Origin: Nectonema munidae
Lineage: Eukaryota > Nematomorpha > Nectonematoida > Nectonematidae
Assembly: GCA_030549495.1 (NCBI GenBank)
Contig: JAUIRK010001059.1
Location: 434,001 to 498,000 of the forward strand
Direction: 5' to 3'
Length of the DNA: 64,000 bases
Both the position numbers and the translations under genes were made by a program. Of the stretch, positions 32,879-64,000 are shown piece after piece. Each line of letters opens with the position of its first letter. Position 1 is the first letter of the stretch. Under the pieces are notes generated by a model that did not search any database, was not told the DNA's origin, and worked only from the letters and a program-made list of their open reading frames with translations.

Positions 32879-35800
32879 TATCATTAATTTTCAATAAATT
32901 TTGGTTTATAAAATGAAGTTCTGTGTGAACTCTAAAGCCTAGGTTGAAACTACTCTTATTATTTTTTTGTAGAGTTTCAAGTTTATATGTGTTTGAATAA
33001 CCCCAATTTATCACGCTATATGTGAAATGGGGTAGAATCAAAGCTTTGTACAAAGTCAGCTTAATATTGATATCAAAATTATTTCTAAAACGTCGCATTA
33101 TTCCAAGTATCGGATTTACCTTTTTTGAAATCAAATCTTGATGGTCATTCCATGTTAGGTTTTGGTTTATATACAGCAATATACCAAGTTTATATATACC
33201 AATTGACTCAGTATTTAGTTTTACGCTTTCATTTTTCTTGTTGGATATTAACATCATTTTAGATTTATTATAGTTCAAAGTTAAAAAGTTCCATTTACAC
33301 CATTTTTCCAAATCGACGAAAATGCATTTAAAAGATTCAGTAAGAGTTAGGTCATTTTTCGTAAGCTTTGAAAGAGGAATAAGTAGTGTTACATCATCTG
33401 CAAATAAATAAAACCTAAAATTTGCATTAGATTCAAAGATACTATTTATGTAAATTGAAAAAAGTAACGGCCCCAATATTGAGCCTTGTGGTACTCCTGA
33501 TAAAGTGAATCTGGGAGCAGACATGGAATTCTTTATACAAACTACTTCTTCTCGGAAGGAAAGGTAAGATTTGAAGAATTTGACTGCTGAAGTAGAGAAG
33601 CCAATGTGAATTAAAATTAATTTTGAAATAAGCACTTGGTGAGAGATGCTATCAAAGGCTTTATTAAAATCTAGAAATATTGCTAAAACATCTTCTCAGT
33701 TCTCTAAATATTGTTGAACATTTTCAATGAAAAAAGCATGCAGGTATTCGGTATTATATTTTTTCCGAAACGCAAATTATATAATATTTCAAATTTTTCT
33801 AAGTAAGCTGAAATTTCTAAATGTAAAATTTTTTCAAATATTTTTGATAATGTCGGGATCAAACTAATTGGTCGATAATTTTCCAATGCATGTCTGTTAC
33901 CTTTTTTTAGAATTGGTACTATTTTGCTCAATTTCAGAGACTTAGGGAAAACAGCGAATTCGATACATGAATTGAAAGCGATAACTAGTGAATCCAGGAT
34001 AAAGTCCTTTACAAGGTTCAGCTTATAGATAGATATGTCAAAAATATCACAGCTTTTTTGGCCTTAATTTCATACATTGCTGAGATGATATCATTTTTGT
34101 TAATTTTTTTCACATAAAAAGATTGCTCAGTATCGAAACAATGTGGTTCAATCCAATTTCCAACATGAATAGAGTGATCAGTGGATGTAAAATGCTGATT
34201 GAAAACTTCTGTCAGTTTACTATCTTCAGTTATAATACCCTCACATGTCGTAATAGTATACTTCGTATTCTTTTTTGTTTAATAAACTTTTTTAGATTAG
34301 ACCAGGTATCTTTGGGAGAAGTAACATTTTGAAACAGTTCACTGAAATACAATCTTTTTTGTGACTTTATCTTTCTTTTGATATCATTTCTACATTCTAC
34401 AAACTTATTTTTAAGCTTACTATCATAAGGCCTTTTCTTAATTTTTCTATGCAATCTATCTCTTTTCTTGATAAGATTAAGTATTTCATAGCTAATTCAG
34501 TTATTCATTTTATGTTTATACTTATTTCGACCATTGATACACTTCTTGAACTTACATTCCTTGATTGTTGAAGAAATAATTGAATTTATAGAGTTCATTA
34601 AAATTTCAGGAAGATCAAATACTCCCTAAGAGAAAGATGCCAATCTATTTTACTAATTTTTTCAATAAAAAGTTGCTCATTAAATACTTCAACAAAATCA
34701 ATTCTACTGGTATCTTTCAAGCATAAAGATAATATAATCATACTATGGTCGGAAACAAATGTAGGATATATGAAAGGATTATATGAATTGGCATCAAAAG
34801 GTATGAAAAAATTGTCTAGAAGAGAAGACGAACCTTCGCGAGTTATCCCATTAATAACAGGCTTATAAAAATAAGATGCAAAAAGTTCAATAAACTCCCT
34901 TACTTTTGTATTTTTATCAATATCGAACATGCTCACATTAAAATCTCCCATGAAAATTCTATTACTGGAAGCTGATAGTAAGTGTAAAAAACTTGAAACA
35001 TCTTTTACAAAGATTATGATTGTGTCGGAACACACGGAAGGAGGTCGGTAAAAATTAAATTTTTAGAGGAGGGTATGATTATTTCAATTGAAAAAGATTC
35101 AAAAGTATGACTCATTTTTTTAATATTGCACATTGAGAAATCAAGACTTTTATGAACAAGGAATCCTAGCCCGGAATGCTTAGTTAGTTTGTTAGTAGTA
35201 TGAACAAAATTATAATCATCAAAATGATGGTTAAATGTAAAATCCTCAATCCAAGTTTCTTGAAGTGCAACTATTTTCAGCGGTATTTTCTTAAATTTGT
35301 TAAAAGTATCAATTAAATATTCTAATTCAAATAACTTATTTGCCAGAGAATGAATATTGATACTGATTATATTGAAATCAAACAATTCAGTGTGTATATA
35401 ATCATCATAATTAAAATATTGAGAAATTTTTTTCTCATATAGATTCATATTTCCAAAATAATTACTATCTAAAATATTTTTGATGCAATTACTTTCATCT
35501 TGATCCTTATTCATAGCAAATGATTGATTTCAGATACTCAACATTTTTGATATATATAGGACATAATTTACTAAATGCAGAATAGAAAACATTAGTAAGC
35601 TTATTAGTTATGCAATTATTACACTTATGCTCACTGGTCAACACAATCTTCAGTACTATGGCAGCCTGAACAAAAACTACAAGAAAAATCATTTTTACAT
35701 TTAGAGGTTGTATGACCATACTTACTACACTTAGAACACTGTTTTATATAAAAATAATCAGAAACTCATGTTGCTGAAAATCAACATATATAACAGCATT

Positions 35801-36374
35801 TACAGCGCTAATACTCCTCTTGATAATCGAGTCCATATTTATAACAACAAACTTAGATTTTTTATGGAAACTAATTTTATCAAAAGGAATATTAAATGTT
35901 TTTCCAGCATCAATGTGCTTCTTAATGTAAGAATTATTCACAAGTATAGACTCATAAATCTGATCTTTCGACAGTGACGTGTCTAAATTTCTAATTACTT
36001 CAATTGTTTTATATTTATTATTGATAGCTTCGTTTGAATTTCTATTTTTTGCTTAACACCCTATATTTGAATATTCGAAAGTACATCAAAGGCGGTTTTT
36101 TGACATCACTGATTAGATCCTCTGACACATTGTTACTATTAGGCTTTAAAAAATAGTTTTTGTTTTCGTATAATCTATGTTTTCATTAACATTTTTTATA
36201 CCTGATGATAAGCACTGCTCTATTTTTTTCCAAACGCGAATCAAAAGAAGGAATTATACTAGAAAACTCATCTGCATATTCTAATAAGCGATTTAAATCT
36301 CTCTTAATATCTTTCTTTGTTAAGCTTTTAATATTTGTGATCAAAGTTTTCAATTCCTTAATAAACATTGCCAT
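32879..36374 (-). mobile_element. Non-LTR retrotransposon (LINE), nearly complete but broken
   Basis: Reading from 36374 downwards: an ORF1-like part (36374-35744), zinc knuckles at about 35745-35640 (CSKCSKYGHTTSKC, then CSFCSGCHSTEDC), an AP endonuclease (35514-34598) with SINIHSL, ALQETW, MGDFN and SDHSMI, a basic linker (34454-34230), and reverse transcriptase (33931-32879) with ENYRPISLIP, SGVPQGSILGPLLFSIYINS and FADDVTLL. The order and lack of RNase H fit the CR1/jockey group, with exact clade uncertain. Several stops and frameshifts (for example near 35020 and 33680) make it inactive. Its 3' end is cut by the pogo element at 32877. ORF1 and ORF2 catalytic residues are still readable, so decay is moderate. 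Confidence 0.88.
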
Positions 36375-36762
36375 ACTGTATATAATATTAATGTTAAAAA
36401 CAAAAATAAAATAGGATTGAAAATCTACAAAAAAGTTAAATATAGTAAATTAGAAAAAATTAAGATTCAAATAGAAACAATGATTGTGTATGGAGCAGAA
36501 ATTACTATTATATTAGCAAAAGAAGAAAAAATAACTTTCACAAAAATGAAACAACAGCCATTTTAATGATTTTGTCTACAAGGAAAGGCTCAGATGCAAT
36601 GCAATAAATTTGACATCAACTGACCATCGGATTAAAAATTAATGAATCTTACAAATTGAAGTGATTTATTTGTAAAAAATATAGTTAATATTTAAAATGA
36701 AAATCATGAGCTGAGTTTTAAAGGATAAATTGTTTCTATATAAATAAGCATATGGACATTGA
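36375..36762. other. Gap between the LINE and the end of the DDX43-like gene
   Basis: AT-rich sequence holding the presumed LINE 5' leader and the 3' untranslated region of the DDX43-like transcript. No precise boundary or poly(A) signal can be called. Confidence 0.35.
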
Positions 36763-57933
<21,171 letters not shown>

Positions 57934-58153
57934 CTATATAATAATCCTAGTAAAAATCTTAAAAGAACGAAATAAAAGATAGTGAATAAAAAATTACTTA
58001 GTATCTCTCTAAAAAGTTTTTCATTAAATTTTAAATATAGTGCTATAATTAATAAATATTTTGATTTTTAAAACAAGGCTTTATATTTTAACACATAAAT
58101 CGTGTCTTAGACACAATATTTTGATTTTTACAATTGAGACATAAGGTGCTTAA

Positions 58154-58277
58154 CCCATTAAGTAGCATAGAAATCAGACATCTAAAAAACGCAGACGATT
58201 TATATTCAGTCATTGAAAAAAGCAGACGAAGATGAAATTACTTATGTTGCCAATCGCGAGCATTGGGACATAATGGC
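58154..58277. mobile_element. piggyBac-type MITE, 124 bp, TTAA duplication
   Basis: TTAA at 58150-58153 and 58278-58281. The left end is CCCATTAAGTAGC and the inverted right end is GCCATTATGTCCC. The interior matches the element at 5408-5536 over about 80 bp (AAAAACGCAGACGATTTATA, AAGCAGACGAAGATGAAATT). Confidence 0.82.
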
Positions 58278-58355
58278 TTAAAGCGCAAACAACCCTAACC
58301 CTCATTTCATGATTGGACAATTATCCTAAAGGACACCTTTAGTCTCTTTCTTAAA

Positions 58356-58775
58356 AAGGTGTTGAGGATTGAGGAGTATAATTAACTATTATAAAACAAA
58401 AGTGAAAAAAATCATTTTATTAACAATTGCTATGAATATATTTAGTTTATTTTATATCCATTGAATCTTTTTCATATCTTTAAAAATATTAAATATCGCT
58501 TGTTTCGTCGCCATCTTTTATCATTTTAATCTTATAACGGTGACGTATGACCTATACGCAGCAGAGACCGCGCTAAGCAAAAATTTTTGGAGGGGCTCAA
58601 AGGGGCTGAAACTATGCATTATGAAAATACACACTATAAAATTTTCCCTTCTAGAAGCAAATTCAATCATCATCGGAAACAAGAGCTAAAGAAGGTCATA
58701 AAAGTAAGGTGTTGAGGAGTATAATTAACTATTATAAAACAAAAGTGAAAGAAGAAAATCATTTTATTAACAATA
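58356..58775. repeat. Pair of about 70-bp direct repeats, 350 bp apart
   Basis: AAGGTGTTGAGGA then GAGTATAATTAACTATTATA, AAACAAAAGTGAAA and ATCATTTTATTAACAAT occur at 58356-58428 and 58706-58775. The 277 bp between has no gene. Could be a local duplication or small solo repeats. Confidence 0.75.
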
Positions 58776-59530
58776 TATCATTTTTAGAGTAATAAAGCAA
58801 TTTATATGTCAAACATTGAGCCTTTTTGACTTTTCGTTTAAATAGTTCAAAAACTCGAAAAACTTCTCTCACAGGATGCAGTGCTGATTCCTATTGTTAG
58901 AGCAGCGCGATACTCAAAAAAATACTCTTGACAAGCTTGGAAAATTGAGTGGGGGTGAAGGGTGGCTCAGGTCAAAAATGGGGGGGGGGGGGGGGGCTCA
59001 AGCGATGAGTAGAGTTTAAGAGCGGTTCTCTGTATTTTCCAGCCCTAAATTTTCGCCTCTATTATCTAGACCACTTATTAGTGATCGGACGATACCAAAA
59101 TTTTTAACGATTCCGATTCTACCCAATTATCCCGATTCTGATTCTTCGATAATAATTGTGCTAGATATTCAAAAGCTTACTTAAAATAGAAGTTCAAACG
59201 GTTACAAATCCCTTCTTGCAAATAAAGATTTACAATATGTTGAATATCAGTGCATTGAAAAAAACTCATATAAATATTTCAAGGTTTCTTTTAGAATGGC
59301 CTTCTAGCGCATATGATCAATAAGTACTAAAAAAAGGTATCTCTAACCACTATTTCTACCAAATTTCGGCATTGTTATGACTTTAAGAAAAGTCGTTAGA
59401 AAACTTTTGTAGTGTTGTTCATTACGCGATAAAAGATAGCGATTATGTTCATTACCTGAAAAATCTATCAATGGTTCTATTTTAATTAATAAAAGATGTA
59501 ATGTTGAGTTCAAAATGATAAAAACAGTGC
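58776..59530. other. Low-complexity and repeat-like spacer
   Basis: Contains a long G run (58981-58997) and, at 59080-59170, a GATTCCGATTCT-type string as in decayed hAT-like MITEs. No gene seen. Confidence 0.35.
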
Positions 59531-59539
59531 ATTTTAATG

Positions 59540-62500
59540 ATAAAAAAGCGTTTTTTTAATTCATTAATCGTAATCGAATTGAAGCACTCGCAAATTATAG
59601 TGCAAAAACATAAGCATCTCTCCAAACGATTTCTTTTTTCGAGTTTTTTGAAAGAAGTACCCGTATCCTCCGCATTAAAGCGAGCCTTAAGACTTTTAGC
59701 TGAATCAAATAATATGATTCGTACCAGGAGGAATGAGATAGATAGTATATTTTCCAATGCCTGTTCCATCGCTGGTGTCGATTCAGGTAGTCATATTGCC
59801 TACCTTCTTGCCTTGACATTATCACACCAGATATTGTCTATCAAAATGCCTAATCAATATGATCTTAACAAAGCATTACTCCTAGTTCAGAAACAATTTG
59901 GTAGATTTGATTATCTTTTTCTGCATTAACCCATTCAGCCCCAATGTTCCCAAATGGGAACACTTTTTACAAACAAAATTTATTGAGGTTTTAAAAAAAA
60001 AATTTAAGCAATATATATAAAATAATATCTTAAATGCTTTATTTTTTATAAAATAACAAAAAACTTTTTTTTATACTTTTCTAAAGCGCAATTTTATACT
60101 AAAAATAAACTCGGTTTTAAAAATTTTTAAGTTGTTAATACAATTTAGTTTAAAAACTATTAAATTTATAAAATCAAAAAAAAAATTTTCTATAGAATGT
60201 AAAAATATGTCTAGAGATAATAAGAATATGGACTATTTTTGAAAATCAATGAGCTAAGTATTCTAGATCTCTTTATTTACAATTTGTTCCCATATGGGAA
60301 CAATGGTACTATCAGTGAACCCCCCGAAGATGCCGATAAAATTATGATTGATGATGAAGCAGATGACGACCAAGAATTTCCTAAAAAAATTTTATTCCTT
60401 CTGAAGTGTCAGGAAGAGTGGAAGTTCATTCTTTAGGAGATGATTTTTCACATGATTCCAAAATAAAGCCTAACTGGTTTCAAGCTTCTAATACACCTTT
60501 TGAAATGAATTTTTGTGAAACTGCGTTTAATTTTGCTGATAAATTTTCAGAATTCATAAATAAAGAGCCAATCGAAATTTTCAGATTCTTCTATAATGAC
60601 AATTTGAAAAACCTGATTTTGGAAGAAACTAAAAGGTATGCTATGCAAAACAATGATCAAAATTTTGATATAGAAAGTGAAGAGTTTGATATTTTTTTAG
60701 GTATAATAATTTTATCAGGCTATCATCATGTTCCTCGACAAAAATTGTATTGGTCGAAACAACAAGATCTTGAAGTTCCGCTTGTTTCTAACTCTATTTC
60801 TAGAAATAGATTTGAACAAATTAAAAAATATTTTCATTTGAAAAACAACTGTTGCATAGAAGCTGGAAATAAAATTGCTAAAATTGCGCCTTTGTATTCT
60901 CATATAAATAGTGTTTTAAGTTTTTTTGGAAGTATGGAAAGAGAGATATCAATTGACGAACAGATGGTTCCTTATTTTGGGCGCCACTCTTGCAAGATGT
61001 TTATATGAGTAAAACCTATAAGATTTGGATTTAAAAATTGGGTTATGGCAACATCATCAGGTTTTCCAATTAGAGTTGAGTTATATAGTGGCGCTGATGG
61101 TAAGAAAAAAACCGGTGATTTGGGGGTGAGTGTTATTACCGACTTGATAAAAAAAAGTAACATTGATCCATCAAAACATTGTTTTTACTTTGATAATTTT
61201 TTTACTTCTTACTCTTTATTGAAATATTTGAAAAGTAAAAAGATAAGAGCAACTGGCACAATAAGAGAGAATAGAATGAATAATTGCAACTTTAGTGAAA
61301 ATACTTTGCGAAAATCAAAAGGAGGGGATTTTATAGCATCTTACGATGGCGATGTGTTGATAGTAAAATGGAAGGACAATAAAGATGTGAATTTGGCAAC
61401 GAACTTTGAAAATATTGAGCCTTTGTGCAATGTGTTGAGATGGTCTAAAGAAGACAAAAAGAAAGTATACAGCCATACTTGATCAATTCTTAGGATCGCC
61501 ATATGGGAGGTGTAGATCAAGCAGTAGGATGCTACCGTCCAAATATATCTTGGAAAATATGGTATGGATCGTTGATCATAAATTGCTTTTCGATATTAAA
61601 TGAGAATAGCTTCATGGAAAGTTCATCGAGCAACTGGTGGCAAAATGGATCAATTAGAGTTTACAAGATCAATTGTTTTAAGTATGATCAAAAACCCAAG
61701 ATCAGTAGAAAGAAGTGGACCTCTTGGTAAAAGAGTAAAAATAGTAGCACAATCTCATTATCTGCAAAAAAGCAAAAATCAGGGAAGGTGTAGAGTCTGT
61801 AAAAAAATGCAAGATTGGAATGTGCCGTGTGCAAAGAACGTTTGCATAATCTTTGTTCTTCTGTTTATCATTCAAATCAATAGAGCTACCGATTTTCATA
61901 TGAAAGAAAATATATGCTTAACCCCATTGTTCCCAAATGGGATCAGTCAAGTTTGATAAGATGGCATATTATTTTTTGAATTTTTTTTTATTTTAGTTTT
62001 TTATTCTAATAAATAAAATAAATTTATATTTTTGTCAAATATTTTGAAATATAAAGGGTCTTGGGGTTTAATGGGTTAAGGGAGTAATAGACCCTTTAAC
62101 TAATTTAATTAGTTTTGTTCGCAACTTATATCAGACTAATAATATTTGGTTTATGCCATTGTACCGTTTCTTCGACTTAAAATTTGTACGTCAACCGAGT
62201 TCATCAAATTGTTGAAAGATCCGTACTGTCTAAATGTGGAAAATTTCGAAGATACCTGCTCGTATTATAAGAGGTGAGATAAAGAAATCTATTCCATCAC
62301 TGGTTGAGACTCTGGATCCGAGAGATCTGTTTGATCAACAAACATATGGAAAAGAGTTCAGTATTTTAAATGATTTGATCGCCAAAGTACTTTATTAAGC
62401 GAGGCTGGCGAATAAAATATATTACATGATCAAATGTTGCTCTTATTGAAAGCCTTATTTCAAAATTGAATTCGTCAGCTTCGGTAAAGACCATCCTCCA

Positions 62501-64000
62501 GAGTCAAGATCAAAGTTCAAATAGTTGAACTTTTAAATAATTGTCGTAAACATTTCGAGCAGACAATAAAGGTGATTTTTTCTTGATCAAACTACTCGCT
62601 TTCATTTTATGGAGATTTATGTGTTTTAAATACAAACAACCAACAAATGCCAGGACACTATTCTTCAGTTTTATTTGTTGCTAGTAGTTTCTCGACAGCT
62701 TATAGGATATTTGCGTATTGTATCATAGCAGAGAACAACGGAAAATCATACAAAGGAACCTATTTTTAGAAGGTATGGGATTTCATTTTAACTGGTTTCA
62801 AGGATTTACATGATTCTAGGCGAAACATCACTTCAATTGTCAAAGTCATAATGTCTACATGCATTGTTGTAATAATGATACTCTCATACAATCTTCTTTC
62901 ATTCATGAAGCTTTGAACACTGATATACATTTATCGTCCAGACTGTTACAATGGTTGATGATTTCAATACTTCTCAAACAACAGATCAACATTTACTTTT
63001 GAAAATTGCAGGACTAGGCAAGATATTTACGTATCCTGTTGTGCATTACGAGAAATCATCTTTAAACATGCTACAACTTATGCGATTACCCGAGCATATA
63101 GATCCGAATATACCTGCCACCATCAGAAATCAATTCGTCAAATCGTTTATAGCAAGCAAGTTTCTACGAGAAGCATTTTAGACCGAACATTATACGTTCA
63201 ATCGATCACCTATTAAAATCTTCTCCAAAGTCGATTTAGCTCAGAATGTTTTATACGATTTCTCTTGCGATTACTCTTAGCTACTGGCGGACAAAGCCAT
63301 TATTAGTTCTCAAAGTGCATGGCCAGCAGAGTATGATAGATTTGCATATTACAACCTCTATAAAAAATCAATGCCAAGAGCCAAAAATAGAAATGAAAGA
63401 GCGCTGCTCACATTCTTAATTGAGCAAGTACTCTCTGTAAAAAAGGTTTTAGATCTCATATCGACTCGATCATTAGATCCTCAAGATTGCATTTACTCGT
63501 TGATTTTTAAAGAAAGAGAACTTAAAGAAAAGACAGCTCGCGGGTTTTCTAAATCATCTATAATCTACGATGTTACCAAGTCTCAACGGAACTGAATTTA
63601 TCTGAGCATATACTACCGATATTTTCTACGCAGACTATGACGACAGACTTTATTACAACACTTAGAAATTTGAACCGTTTATCTAGCAGGATGACGAAAA
63701 GCACCGATTGCTCCTATTCGTATTTCATTTCATTGGATTGGAGCAATTGCTGCAAAAGCATGTCTGATGATTTGACTCGTCCTCTTTTTACTGAGTTTGA
63801 AGGACTATTTAATCTTCAGGATGTGTACACCTATTCCCCTCTTGCTCCTGTTAACAGCGTAGTGCTAATTACACTGAACAACAAATTTCAAAAAAAATTT
63901 TTACTGGAGATGTGTAAAGTGATTAAGACTAATTTGGGTACGCTGATTTCAAAAATCATAACCGTTTTGCTGTATCACGTCAGGATTTTCAGGAACAGAA
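59540..64000 (+). pseudogene. Endogenous copy of a mononegavirus-like L (polymerase) gene, broken, interrupted by piggyBac
   Basis: Fossil of a negative-strand RNA virus polymerase gene. Similarity is clearest at about 62950-63900, where blocks recall the L-protein segment leading into the polymerase motifs: DKAI followed by a WP-EY block, a KERELK motif as in motif F, and an ISLDWSN block. The left part, 59540-59925, is protein-like and on the same strand. Its membership is likely from continuity across the insertion but less certain. The copy runs off the window end. It looks broken, with more than ten breaks, and is clearly old. A chuvirid- or rhabdovirid-like source is possible and the family is not fixed. 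The piggyBac element at 59930-62075 inserted into it later. Confidence 0.68.
59930..62075 (+). mobile_element. piggyBac transposon, 2146 bp, exact TTAA duplication, transposase lightly broken
   Basis: TTAA at 59926-59929 and 62076-62079. Ends CCCATTCAGCCCCAATG and, inverted, CCCATTAAACCCCAAGACCC. Transposase frames on plus: 60239-60436 (acidic N-terminus), 60406-61008, 61045-61482, 61503 onward and 61600-61956. The catalytic Asp residues are readable in SIDEQMVPYFGRHS, CFYFDNFFTS and MGGVDQAVGCYRP. A Cys-rich C-terminal finger reads CRVCKK and VPCAKNVC. A stop near 61006 and shifts near 60420, 61485 and 61600 inactivate it. Palindromes TGTTCCCAAATGGGAACA (59945), TTGTTCCCATATGGGAACAA (60284) and a half-kept copy (61928) look like subterminal transposase-binding sites. 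Confidence 0.92.

Noticed and set aside
58440-58524. Minus-strand ATG in good context (MATKQAIFNIFKDM) as first exon of the DDX43-like gene
   Set aside because: The frame meets a stop before any donor site, so it cannot join the KH exon.

Overview
The window is AT-rich metazoan nuclear DNA with long, element-filled introns. It holds two host protein genes and many decayed mobile elements. Both host genes are intron-split by GT/AG junctions and most similar to animal proteins. The mix of hAT, Tigger/pogo, piggyBac, non-LTR, Penelope-like and negative-strand-RNA-virus-derived sequence fits an invertebrate, plausibly an arthropod such as a copepod. The species cannot be fixed from sequence alone.

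Layout. (1) 488-14226, + strand: twelve exons of cytoplasmic tyrosyl-tRNA synthetase (YARS1-type), from just after the HIGH region to the stop codon at the end of the EMAPII-like C-terminal domain. The 5' exons lie outside the window. Its introns hold a 129-bp TTAA-flanked MITE, a LINE 3' tail, an 866-bp inverted-repeat element and a G/A homopolymer tract. (2) 14.7-36.4 kb: intergenic element nest. It has two hAT/ZBED-like transposase remnants, an opposite-strand gene of a widespread element-associated Cys-rich family, a GC-richer unidentified segment followed by a histone-type stem-loop, a hAT MITE with 8-bp target duplication, a Penelope-like GIY-YIG fragment, a 161-bp tandem array of 7.5 near-identical copies, a 558-bp MITE with 8-bp target duplication, a pogo/Tigger element and a nearly complete but broken LINE on the minus strand. 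(3) 57933-36763, - strand: six exons of a DDX43-like KH plus DEAD-box RNA helicase, spread over 21 kb. Its introns hold a Tigger element with both ends, a long-TIR TA-flanked MITE, a satellite interrupted by a LINE, another tandem repeat, a 40-bp minisatellite and further fragments. (4) 58-64 kb: a short TTAA MITE, then a broken endogenous copy of a mononegavirus-like L (polymerase) gene, interrupted by a 2146-bp piggyBac element with exact TTAA duplications.

The two host genes converge (YARS1 ends at 14226 +, DDX43-like ends at 36763 -) with about 22.5 kb of element debris between them. No functional link between them is implied. No RNA gene was identified with confidence and there is no CRISPR array. 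The most unusual items are the nested virus/piggyBac locus, the 161-bp homogenised array with a diverged single-copy relative 27 kb away, the shared palindrome linking the piggyBac copy to a tiny TTAA MITE, and a sequence matching the histone 3' stem-loop consensus outside any recognisable histone gene.
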